A program made the translations under genes and the position numbers. A DNA stretch of 64,000 nucleotides, taken from positions 62,001 to 126,000 of the forward strand of contig NZ_JBBMFC010000007.1 in NCBI RefSeq assembly GCF_040096225.1, read 5' to 3'. The stretch's first letter is position 1, and each line of letters opens with the position of its first letter. The notes beneath the pieces are model-generated. The model was not told the DNA's origin and ran no database searches. It saw only the letters and a program-made list of their open reading frames with translations. Positions 51,901-60,900 of this stretch are shown in pieces. This stretch comes from Hominiventricola aquisgranensis (GTDB lineage Bacteria > Bacillota > Clostridia > Lachnospirales > Lachnospiraceae).

Positions 51901-54900
51901 ATCCTGATAATCCGAAGGTTCAATCCAGGTGGCTCCAATACGCACTTCAATCTCCGACGCTTCCAGATCTCTTGGCTGAACTGCCTCCAATGCACGCACA
52001 TTCGGTGTGAATTCCGGATGATTCTCTGCAAAAGTTCTCGCTGTATTTAATTTATCTCTGACGTTTCCAGACAGATATTCATCTCCGCTTTCCCACTGGT
52101 CTGTCAGTGGATTTTTGAAGATAACTCCAACCAGCTCTTCTGTGATTTTCTCTTCGGTCTTTCCGGTCAACTGTGCCATATATGGAAGATCTACTTGAGC
52201 CTTTTCATTTAGGGACAGAGCAAGTGCTTCTGTGGCTGTCTCCACACTTGTCACAGCGACCGCCTTTTTAATGGTTCGTTTGGTGAACATGTCCGCTTTC
52301 CGCTTCAATGTTCCATCTTCATTCAAGTCTTCCAGGGAACACAGCAGACAATAAGAAGAGTCATCAGAAAATGCACGTTTGTTAGCATTACTTCCAATAA
52401 CTCCATACTTTGCTGTGTAGGTATCATACACCTGATTCAGTTTTTTCTGCTGTTTCTGGATTTCTTCGTCTGTGACAAATTCTTCCATCTGCATGGCGAT
52501 CAGTTCACGAACGGTATCACGGATTGCAACCATGCCTTTTACACGTTCTGCAGTGGCTGCAGGCATTTTCACCTGATTCATCAAAGAATTGACACGGTAA
52601 TATACCTGATCATCTACCACCGTATAGCTGTAATTTCGGACATTCGGATCTGCCGGAATACTCTCTGGCATCTCATCCAGTTCTGCCTCTATATCTACTG
52701 CCGCTACCATGCTTCCTCTGATGTGTTTTACAGCTTCTTGTAACTGTAATTCCAGATCAGCTCCTTCCATTGGAGCACAGGTTGTTTCCATACCATACGG
52801 ACCGGACACTTCTTTCATCTCACCAAGAATCAATCCCGGATGCTGAACAAAATACTTGTTAATGGTAATCCCATTTGCATCACTCTCCAAATTCACCCAG
52901 TCTGGCATCTCTTTTGTGAAACTCTCACGCTTCTGGAAAAACAAAATATCAGCACTGACTTCTGTTCCTGCATTTGCCTTAAAAGCTGTGTTCGGCAGTC
53001 GGATAGCCCCCAGCAGGTCTGCACGCTCTGCCAAATATTTCCGGACTTCCGGTGATTCCTTGTCCATAGTTCCCTTTGTTGTGATCAACGCAGCTACACC
53101 ACCTGGACGTAACTGATCTATAGTCTTGGCAAGAAAGTAATCATGAATCATAAAATTGTAGCGGTCATATTGACGGTCATTGACCTTATATGCACCGAAT
53201 GGCACATTTCCGATTGCCACGTCAAAGAAATCATTGGGATAATCCGTCTTCTCAAAGCCTTTGATCTGGATATTGGCATCTGGATAGAGAAGTTTAGCAA
53301 TTCTGCCACTGATGCTGTCCAGTTCCACTCCATAGAGTTTGGACTGGTTTAGATTCTCTGGAAGCTTTCCAAAGAAGTTCCCGACTCCCATAGATGGCTC
53401 CAGGATATTTCCCTTTGTAAATCCCAGATTCTCCAACACCTGATACATACTTTCAATCACAATCGGCTGTGTATAATGAGCATTTAATGTGGAAGCTCTG
53501 GCTGCAGCATATTCTTCCGGTGTAAGGACGGTCTTTAATTCCAAATATTCTGTCTCCCATGCAGATTTTGTCTCATCAAATGCATCTGCAAGACCTCCCC
53601 AGCCGACGTACCTGGATAAGATTTCCTGTTCCTCTGGTGTCGCATTGCGGTTCTCATCCTCACATTTTTTTAACAGCTGAATAGCCATAATATTGGCTCG
53701 GAATTTCTCCTTCGGTGTTCCCTGTCCAAGTTCATCATCTGTGATATGGAAGTTCGTTGCTGGAATCAGTTCTGCTATTCCGTTAATCTCTTCCAATGAT
53801 TCTTTTTCTTCCAATACCTCAACTTCTCCCGACAGTTCTTTTTCTTTTTTATCATAATCTGTCCACACACGTTTAGAAATAGCAGTAAAATAGGAAGACT
53901 CTTCCTCCATGATTTCTTCCTTGATTTCCCGTAATTTATCTAAGGTATCCGCATTTACTGTTTTGTTGTGATAATGATAATAAAGTACTTCTTGTCCAAG
54001 TTTTACATCCAGACGTTCCAATTCTTGTGTTGACATTCGCTCCCAAATATCATCTTTTTCCGTATGAATCGTGAAACCTTCTCCATCATCATGATATTCT
54101 AATGTGTATTGAAGTCGATTCTCTTCTCCCTTAACTTTGCAAGCAAAATCATAGATTTTTGTTCTGGTACCGGACATATATTCTGAATCAACTAGTCGCA
54201 GATCCGTTATATCTTCCGCTGTAAAAGTATCCTGTTCCAGCTGTTCTCCTAACATCTGCTGTGCTTCTTCCAGGTCTGCCAGTCTTTGTGCTTCCTGTCG
54301 TTCTTCGTACTTTTCCATTTCTTCCGGTGACAAATAATCATCTGTGCGGATTAACTGGCGAACACGTTCTGCAACCTTGTTCCACTTTAATAAAACTTCT
54401 ACCTCTGGACTGCCAATTTTCCCTTTTGCAAGTTTTAATCCTTTTGCATCATGGGATGCGTCGGAAGCATCTGCTCCTGGTATTCCGGGTGAGGAACCAC
54501 CTGTTCCATACTCATTTTTCAGGAACTCAGCTGCATCTTTCATATCATGATGTTCCATGAAATACTCATAGATTCGGTTACGTCCTCCTGCAGTAATGCC
54601 GCCTCTTCTTAACACTGCGTCAATTTCATCCTGTGTGATAAAGGATAGTGCCGGACGTTCGACCGTAAATTTCTGGTCTACCCAGGAACGCTCCCTCTGA
54701 AGATCCTGAAAGCGTTGGAAATATTCCGGATTATGCTGAATCTCCCAGCGGTGATAATCTCCCGGATTCTCATCCATATATTTCTGCAGCCATTCAAAAC
54801 GATAGACAATCGCATCTGCTTCCTCTTGATCTGTCCATGCTCCACTCACTACATCCTGCCAGTCTGAATATGATTGTTTCTTTTCCCAGTTTCTGCAAGT

Positions 54901-56586
54901 ATCCCGAAAATGAAGTGCAAGAAGATTGGTCATTTCTTCCTGCTCCTGTTCAATGGCATTATTGGAAATCAAATTATCCACGTAATTTCCATCCTCATAC
55001 ATATCCCGAATTCTGTTCGCTGCTTCTTCCCACGTAACCATGCGGTCAAAGTTTCTTCTGGCAGAGTCCCCTCGCCGGATACGGATACCATCATTGTCAT
55101 ACCAGATACTGATTTTCTGACCATCTATGGTAAATCCTTTGCCACCAGTTCCATATTCATCTTTCAGAAAACTCCGCATTTCTTCATTATCCAGACCTTC
55201 AATCAGTCTTGCTGTAATATGAAACAGTGTATTTTTCTGTCCGCTTCCCGTGCGGAGAATATCATTTACCACTTCATCGGAAATAAGAAAAGCGGCTGGC
55301 TGTTCCAATGCAGCTGCCGCTTTCCTTATTTCTCCTAACTGTTCCTCTTCTGTTGGGAACAGACTTAACTGTAAATAATCTCCTGAATCACCAGCTCCTC
55401 TGCCTGTGCCTTGATCTGGTTCATGTGTCTGGTCCATGCCATTGTGTCTGCCATCTTGTCCGGTGCCGGATCTTTCTCCAGAAGTTCGTTCATCAGGTCG
55501 TCTACTCTCTGTCTTGCCTGGCTGTCGATCTCCATCAGATGACTGTCCAGACGGTTCTGCAGTGTCAGAATGTTGAACCTGGCTACCTTGTGATTTCTCA
55601 GATACTCTTTCCGCATCATTCCGTACTTGCCGATGGTTCCTCTCGTCTCTTCCAGGCTGATATCTGGAATCTGATACTCTCCGTTCTGGCTGTAACTGAT
55701 CTCTCTCATAGTCTGTTTCCTCCTTTTTTTCTTCTCTATCTTCTGTGTTATCTGTATTACTTTCACGAATTAACGTGTTAAATTCATTATAGACTACTTC
55801 TTTTTCTTTTGCAACCGTTTTCAGGTCATTTTCCAGATTATTCAGCACATATCGTCCAATCTGCATCAGGACTGGTCTGCTGATCTCGTTGACTGCACTT
55901 CCCAGATGTCCTAATACTATCAGCTGATTAAAGTCCGTAATATGCCGAAAATCCTCTGCATCCAGATATTCCTGTGCATCCAGTCCACACCGGTTTAGTA
56001 ATACATACCAGACACTATTGGTCATCAGTTCCCGAAATTCGACTTCCTGATTCTGTTCGTCCAGTTCTTCCAGAAATGTCCCTGTTACGTCCAGTCTCAG
56101 TTCTTCCAATGCATCTGGAAGCCATTCTTGCATACTCTCCTTCGCTGCCTGATGCAGACTTTCAGCAAGTCCTCCTTCTGTATCTTCCAGTGATAACTGC
56201 TCCTGCAGATAATCTGCCACCAGCTGTTCTCCTTCCACCGGAAGATTCCATAACTGAGGATCCTTTCCAAGATTCCGCACTTTATAAGTGTCCTGCACAT
56301 CAAATACATACCGAAGTTTCGTTTTCGGTCCGGAAGTATTGTCAATCAAGGCAATCCCTTTGGATCCCTTTTTGATCCAGCGGTACATCTTCTGATTCCA
56401 GATTTCCATGGATGCTACGGCAGTTGCTTCCGGTCGCTGTGCATAAATTAAAAGCTGTTCTGGAAAAGTGTATTTGTACAGTCTGGATGCAGTGTTTAGG
56501 AACCGCATCCATTCCTGCGGACTGGCAGCTACATCTTTTGCCACCTCTTCCGTCAGCTGTTCCATTGCATATAATTTATTTGCCAT
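48904..56586 (-). CDS. Giant adenine-methyltransferase/SNF2-like helicase of the ICE
   Basis: 2560 residues. Residues 1-130 resemble ArdC/DUF1738-type N-termini (WMRFLNTASRLYKYTF). A hydrophilic linker spans about 275-405. An N6-adenine methyltransferase has ILEPSMGVGNFFG and IGNVPFGAY near 1125 (NPPF motif variant NVPF). A superfamily 2 helicase follows with HVVGAGKT near 1732, VDEAHSYKN near 1892, FATGTPISNS and QREGRIIRQGN near 2225, then coiled coil. These proteins are a hallmark of Tn1549/CTn elements and may modify or protect incoming DNA. The linker region overlaps the nested tnpV-like gene. Confidence 0.93.
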   Translation of the reverse strand: MANKLYAMEQLTEEVAKDVAASPQEWMRFLNTASRLYKYTFPEQLLIYAQRPEATAVASMEIWNQKMYRWIKKGSKGIALIDNTSGPKTKLRYVFDVQDTYKVRNLGKDPQLWNLPVEGEQLVADYLQEQLSLEDTEGGLAESLHQAAKESMQEWLPDALEELRLDVTGTFLEELDEQNQEVEFRELMTNSVWYVLLNRCGLDAQEYLDAEDFRHITDFNQLIVLGHLGSAVNEISRPVLMQIGRYVLNNLENDLKTVAKEKEVVYNEFNTLIRESNTDNTEDREEKKEETDYERDQLQPERRVSDSRYQPGRDERNHRQVRNDAERVSEKSQGSQVQHSDTAEPSGQSSDGDRQPGKTESRRPDERTSGERSGTGQDGRHNGMDQTHEPDQGTGRGAGDSGDYLQLSLFPTEEEQLGEIRKAAAALEQPAAFLISDEVVNDILRTGSGQKNTLFHITARLIEGLDNEEMRSFLKDEYGTGGKGFTIDGQKISIWYDNDGIRIRRGDSARRNFDRMVTWEEAANRIRDMYEDGNYVDNLISNNAIEQEQEEMTNLLALHFRDTCRNWEKKQSYSDWQDVVSGAWTDQEEADAIVYRFEWLQKYMDENPGDYHRWEIQHNPEYFQRFQDLQRERSWVDQKFTVERPALSFITQDEIDAVLRRGGITAGGRNRIYEYFMEHHDMKDAAEFLKNEYGTGGSSPGIPGADASDASHDAKGLKLAKGKIGSPEVEVLLKWNKVAERVRQLIRTDDYLSPEEMEKYEERQEAQRLADLEEAQQMLGEQLEQDTFTAEDITDLRLVDSEYMSGTRTKIYDFACKVKGEENRLQYTLEYHDDGEGFTIHTEKDDIWERMSTQELERLDVKLGQEVLYYHYHNKTVNADTLDKLREIKEEIMEEESSYFTAISKRVWTDYDKKEKELSGEVEVLEEKESLEEINGIAELIPATNFHITDDELGQGTPKEKFRANIMAIQLLKKCEDENRNATPEEQEILSRYVGWGGLADAFDETKSAWETEYLELKTVLTPEEYAAARASTLNAHYTQPIVIESMYQVLENLGFTKGNILEPSMGVGNFFGKLPENLNQSKLYGVELDSISGRIAKLLYPDANIQIKGFEKTDYPNDFFDVAIGNVPFGAYKVNDRQYDRYNFMIHDYFLAKTIDQLRPGGVAALITTKGTMDKESPEVRKYLAERADLLGAIRLPNTAFKANAGTEVSADILFFQKRESFTKEMPDWVNLESDANGITINKYFVQHPGLILGEMKEVSGPYGMETTCAPMEGADLELQLQEAVKHIRGSMVAAVDIEAELDEMPESIPADPNVRNYSYTVVDDQVYYRVNSLMNQVKMPAATAERVKGMVAIRDTVRELIAMQMEEFVTDEEIQKQQKKLNQVYDTYTAKYGVIGSNANKRAFSDDSSYCLLCSLEDLNEDGTLKRKADMFTKRTIKKAVAVTSVETATEALALSLNEKAQVDLPYMAQLTGKTEEKITEELVGVIFKNPLTDQWESGDEYLSGNVRDKLNTARTFAENHPEFTPNVRALEAVQPRDLEASEIEVRIGATWIEPSDYQDFMVELLHTPRYLAQKEIQVKFSEVNGEWRITGKNADSPRNAFAYATYGTERANAYRILEDTLNLKDVRIYDKVVNDNGDEVRVLNKKETMLASQKQDALKAAFQDWIFKDQQRRERLVSVYNERFNSIRPREYDGSHLSFPGMNPEIELRPHQKNAVAHQLYGDNVLLAHVVGAGKTYEMVAAAMESKRLGLSQKNLFVVPNHLTEQWGAEFLQLYPGANILVATKKDFEPANRKKFCARIAMGNYDAVIIGHSQFERIPISDEKQEAMLQRQIDNLEMAIQSARYEQDGGRYTVKQIEKTRKTLQTRLEKLNQKEKKDQVVTFEELGVDHLYVDEAHSYKNAFLYTKMRNVAGIAQNEAQKSADMFNKCQYLDEITGGKGITFATGTPISNSMTELYVMQRYLQNSKLQNMGLGLFDSWASTFGEVVTSIELAPEGTGYRAKSRFARFYNIPELMNMFKEIADIKTSDQLKLPVPEAEYETVVLKPTEQQKEIVESLGERAEVVRNGGVDASVDNMLKITNDGRKLALDQRLVNELLPDNPESKISVCAEKSYEIWKDTAAQKSAQLIFCDLSTPKGDGSFNVYDDLKQKLIAKGVPEKEIAFIHDANTEAKKTELFGKVKSGQVRFLIGSTAKMGAGTNVQDRLIALHHLDIGWKPSDLEQREGRIIRQGNHNKKVHIFRYVTESTFDSYMWQLIENKQKFISQIMTSKAPVRSCEDVDEAALSYAEVKALATGNPAVKEKMALDVDVAKLKLLKANHMNNQYRLEDDIARNFPQQIAKLTEIIDSYKADIAHYSEHKITDPEQFTMEIGGKEFTEKKEAGAALLAVCKDIKAVDAAMDIGNYQGFNMRIQFDGWSKEFILSVKHEAVSKVHLGADALGNITRINNLLDSYPEKLSEAQQRLETVYEQLANAKEEVGKPFPKEEELNQKLERLSELNALLNMDEREDAETEVSESDEKEERPTRGSIHEKLQIYKEKSQRESETGKENRKRDFGLE
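55365..55709 (-). CDS. TnpV-like protein nested in another frame of the helicase gene
   Basis: 114 residues starting MREISYSQNGEYQIPDISLE. The ATG at 55709 has a full AAAGGAGGAAAC at ideal spacing even though it is inside another gene. GKYGMMRKEYLRNHK, then LEIDSQARQRVDDLMNEL, then NQIKAQAEELVIQEIIYS match the TnpV family known from Tn4451-type elements. The containing helicase gene in this region encodes only a hydrophilic repeat-like linker, in a frame shifted by one base. Both frames look real; the function of TnpV is unknown. Confidence 0.82.
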   Translation of the reverse strand: MREISYSQNGEYQIPDISLEETRGTIGKYGMMRKEYLRNHKVARFNILTLQNRLDSHLMEIDSQARQRVDDLMNELLEKDPAPDKMADTMAWTRHMNQIKAQAEELVIQEIIYS

Positions 56587-56654
56587 GCGCTACTCCTTTT
56601 CATAAAATCAGGGACTGCTTAGCACAGTCCCCTTAAAATCATCGTTGTTACTCT

Positions 56655-57743
56655 TTATAATGCTGTGGCAAGCTCTTTTGACTTATTCTTTGGCACTTTG
56701 TCTCCCTCTTTTGCCTTGATTTCTGCCTTAGCTTTCTCCAGTCTTCCATGGATTCCACCTTTTACTTCCGCTTTTTCGGCTGCTTTTTCTTTCTCCAAAC
56801 GAGCTTCCCTACGCTCAGCATTTTCCATAACTGCCGTTTTCCCATCACAAAACTGAACTTTATCGGAAAGCTGCTCCTGTCTCTCCACCTTTGTCTCATT
56901 GACTTCCTGTACCATCGCATTTAATTCCGGAACCTGAAAAATGCCGTTATCAGGAAGAATCAGCACTTCATGAATGGAAGATGGGATGACAAAGTAATCA
57001 CTTCCCAGGCATTCCCCAATCTGTTTACGAATATCTTCCTGCAGTAACAGGGAAGCTCCATTCATCTTAGCTTTGTTTGTCAGACAGAACATTGGGTTTT
57101 CCATGGCTTCCATATCCATTTTTTCATTCAGCAGGTTTTCTGGTTCTTCACCAAAAATCATAGATTTGATAATCTCATTCATATCCATAAGTGTGACACC
57201 ACGTTTTCGGTCTGCCACCATCGCATCCGCTTGAATCTGTTCGGCAGATACTCCCCACTCGTTCATCAGAGAAACAGTTACCGGAATACTGCTGATCCCT
57301 TCTCCATTTTCCTCCAGATTTACTGCATAATAAGCTGCAAAATCTCCGTGTTCTGTGACTACTTTATCTGCAAGAAGATCGGTATTCCATTCCTTATCAC
57401 AAATTCTCATCTGTAATTTGTCCTTCATCTTTTCATAATCCAGAATATCCGTAACTCCCATATCAAAAAATTCTGCTTTTCCCTGTGCCTCAATACGCAT
57501 ATCAGCCACATCGCCAACACAAGAGTCTACATCTTTTCCATGGATATATTCCTGGTAGAGGGAATCCAGATAGACTGTCGGTACGATTCTCTGATCTCCG
57601 TTTGGAATCGTAATACCTGTCAACTTCAACCCGTTGTTTTTTTCTACTTCCTGCAGTTTAATTTCTGCGTCCTTGTAAGACTCTGGCAGATACTCCTTTA
57701 CATTGTCTTTGACATATTCATAAAATTCTTTTCTGTTCATCAT
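56655..57743 (-). CDS. DUF5688 family ICE protein
   Basis: About 362 residues starting MNRKEFYEYVKDNVKEYLPE (second of two ATGs likely). The main body resembles DUF5688 proteins: PTVYLDSLYQEYIHGKDVD, then NAKAMNGAS-like and DYFVIPSSIHEVLILP. The C-terminal 80 residues are basic and coiled, sharing GIHGRLEKAK with the tails of its neighbours. The role is unknown; these genes co-occur with the methylase-helicase in Clostridial elements. Confidence 0.83.
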   Translation of the reverse strand: MMNRKEFYEYVKDNVKEYLPESYKDAEIKLQEVEKNNGLKLTGITIPNGDQRIVPTVYLDSLYQEYIHGKDVDSCVGDVADMRIEAQGKAEFFDMGVTDILDYEKMKDKLQMRICDKEWNTDLLADKVVTEHGDFAAYYAVNLEENGEGISSIPVTVSLMNEWGVSAEQIQADAMVADRKRGVTLMDMNEIIKSMIFGEEPENLLNEKMDMEAMENPMFCLTNKAKMNGASLLLQEDIRKQIGECLGSDYFVIPSSIHEVLILPDNGIFQVPELNAMVQEVNETKVERQEQLSDKVQFCDGKTAVMENAERREARLEKEKAAEKAEVKGGIHGRLEKAKAEIKAKEGDKVPKNKSKELATAL

Positions 57744-57749
57744 ACGCTT

Positions 57750-57890
57750 TTACCCCTTTCTGATCATGTGATGGTTCATTCTTTTTCTGCTGATCATCTG
57801 CTCGGCTTTCTTCTGATAAGCCATCATTCTCTTTAAAGTTTTCTCCTGGTTTTTTCGTGCTTCCTGTCTTTTTTCCATTGCTTTCATCAT
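57750..57890 (-). CDS. Very small basic protein
   Basis: 46 codons, ATG 57890 to TAA 57750, ending 6 nt before the DUF5688 start. The product MMKAMEKRQEARKNQEKTLK and onward is strongly basic and helical. AAAGGAA lies upstream. It may be a short nucleic-acid-binding protein or a leader peptide for the next gene. No family recognised. Confidence 0.45.
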   Translation of the reverse strand: MMKAMEKRQEARKNQEKTLKRMMAYQKKAEQMISRKRMNHHMIRKG

Positions 57891-57924
57891 AGTTTTCTAT
57901 TCCTTTCTGTGATTTTTTTGTATG

Positions 57925-57952
57925 AAAAAGGGAGCCTCACATAGAAGCTCCC
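57925..57952 (-). terminator. Intrinsic terminator after the surface-protein gene
   Basis: GGGAGC/GCTCCC (57930-57935 and 57947-57952) with TTTTTC after it on the minus strand. Confidence 0.75.
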
Positions 57953-57978
57953 AATCATAACCATTGATTTTGGTTTCC

Positions 57979-60900
57979 TTATTTGCTTTTCCTTTTTCTG
58001 CTGATATAAAGTCCTGCCATACCTCCTGTGGAAGTTACAAGAAGTAGGATCGGCAGCCAGATATTCGTGCTGTCACCTGTTTTCGGTGCATTTGATATCT
58101 TTGTCTCTTCATGGGACTGTGGTGTATCCGGTGTGTTCGGTGTTTCTGGAACTTCCGGTTTCTCGTTTGTCAGATTGAAAGTGACTTCCACGACCGGTGT
58201 ACTGTCATCTGCATAGGCAAACGTCACTTCATGCTTGCTCTGATCCAGTGTGTATCCGTCCAGTGTCTTTGTTTCCACCAGATAATACTTGATCGCCGCA
58301 TCATATTTGCCGTTCTTAAATGTGGCAATCTCATACAGCTTACTTTCCGCATGACCTGCAGCATCTGTCTTTAAGGTTTCCAGAACTTTTCCCTTACTGT
58401 CACGGAGTTCAAATTCTACCCCTTTCAGTGGTTCTCCTGACGATTTATCTGTCTTATTGAGAATCACTTTTCCCTTGGCAGTATCATCTTTCATAGCCAC
58501 TTTCTGGATTTCTCCGGTGTCTTTCACCTCAAACGTCACATCGGCTGTCAGAAGATATCCTTTCGGTGCCTGCTCTTCACGTAAGGTATATTTACCGATT
58601 GGCAGTTTTTCGATATAGTGTGCTTCCTCTGTGGAAGTCCAGCTCTCTACTACCTGATCATCCTTATCGAGAATCGTCAGTTTCGCACCCGGAATCTCAG
58701 TTTCTCCTGTGATATCCGTCTTACTGATCTCTACTTTTGTCACATCATCTTTCATATCATGCTTCTGAACCTCTGCTGTATTCTCTACTGTAAAGGTAAT
58801 ACTTTCTGCAGTAACATATCCATCTGCCGGTTTTGTCTCTGTCATGGTGTATTTCTTACCAACAACCAGTTCTTTGATCACATGGGATTCTTCCGTAGAA
58901 GTCCATTCATCTACTGTATTGCCATCTGAATCCGTTACTTTCAGGTGTGCACCTGGAAGTTCTTTACCTGTTGTCAGGTCTGTTTTGGACAGCTCCACTG
59001 TGGTTGGCTGATTTTCAAAAGTAAAGTCGTAGCTTACTTCTGCCTGGTCTTCTCCGGCATATTCAAAGGTAAACTCCTGTACTTCATCTGTTGTAACAAA
59101 TCCGTCCGGTGCAAAGATCTCTTTCACATAGTATTTTCCGTCTATCGGAAGATCTGCCGTAAAAGTAATCTGTCCTTTTTCATCCGTTACTCGCTGCTCG
59201 ATCAGACTTTCCTTCTCAAGGAGTACCTCACCCTTTGCATTTTTGATATCTTCACTGGTATAAAGACCGAAGACACCACCTGCAAGAACACGTTCTGTAT
59301 CTTTTTCTTTCTTCAGAACCGTAACCTTTACTTTCTGACGGGCATTCTGCCATTTCTCATCATAAGTGATAACTGGTGTATCCTGATCACGATAGGAAAG
59401 GTCAACATATCTCGGCTCTTTGTCCAGCACATAACCATGGGCTGTTTTTACTTCCTTCACATAGTACTTGCCAGCCGGGAGATCTCCCATCTGTGCAATA
59501 CCATTAGAATCTGTGGTAATGGTTCCCACTTTTTCATCTGCTTTAAAATAATCTTCGCTGACACCATCTGCCGCTTTGATATCTTCCGCAGCAAATACAT
59601 CGAAAGTTACATCTGTAAGACTTCCAGTTACATATTCAAAGAGATGCTCCACAGTACCTTTTACATTGTCCAGAAGTGTCACTTTATCCAAAAACTCTCC
59701 ATTTTTGTTGATGATCAGAAGTCCTGTCGGTACTTCATCTTTCATCTCTACTTTCTGAATCTCTTCGGTATCTTCCAGCGTGAACTTCACATCCATTGCT
59801 TTCAGATAACCATAAGGTGCCATTTCCTCACGAAGGGTATATTCCTCACCAACTGTCAGTCGTTTGATCACATGTGGCTGATCTTTTACAGAAGTCCACT
59901 GATCCACAACATTTCCTTCTTTATCAAAAACGGTGAGTTTTGCCCCATCCAGTTCCACACCTGTTGTTACATCAGATTTCGTAATTTCTACTGTTGTTGG
60001 CTGGTTCTTTTTCACTGTTTTCAGTTTTACTGTCTTCACATCCTGTCCCTGGTAAGAAGCATTCAGATTCAGAACTTCATCAGAGGACACAAATCCAGCC
60101 GGTGCTTTTAACTCTTTCACATAATACTGTCCAAGTGGCAGATCCAGCGTACATACTGCAAGACCATTATTATCAGAGGTCATTTCCTGTAAGAGTGTGT
60201 CTACTTTCACGATTACTTTTCCATCTGCCTTGATATCCGCTTTGTTATAGATACCAAAGACAGCTCCTGCTACGGTTGCACCATTTTCTGCATCCTGTTT
60301 TTCTACCTGAATCGCAACTTTCTGTCGGTCATCGCCAACAGTCACTTCTTGTTCAATCACCGGTGTATCCTGATTGGCATAGACAAATGCGACTTCTGAT
60401 CTGTCATGGTTCAGGACAAATCCTTCCGGTGCAGTCTCTTCTACCACATAGTAAGAACCAAGCGGCAGGTTATCAGCAACTGCTTTTCCGTCTTCCCCAG
60501 TCGTTACCGTTGTTACCAGTGCATCTTTTGCATAGATCAGCTGTCTGTTTCTGTTTTCATCTTTCTGGTAATCCGGTGTATAAATATTTTCAGCTGCATA
60601 GACATTAAATTCTGCACCCTTCAGGTATCTTTCTTCATAAACAAAATCCTTCTTGAATCCGGTCAGCATCTCACCTTTTTTATAGATCGTCAGCTTTCCT
60701 TTTACCGGATGGTTCTCGTAATCTACCGTAATAATGGCATCTCCGCTTTCAGAATCCATCTGGTATGCTGTGTTTGCATCCACTGCAATCTCTACATAAT
60801 TCTTGTTGATTGTGTACCCTTCCGGTGCGTTGACTTCCTCAATCCGGTAATGTCCGATCTTCAGATTCTTCGGCATGATCAGATACCCCTGACTGTCCGT

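Noticed and set aside
58945..60111. A 388-codon plus-strand frame opposite the surface-protein repeats
   Set aside because: It is the complement of the strongly coding Cna_B repeats, low in recognisable motifs and rich in Cys/Phe/Ile as expected for an antisense shadow.
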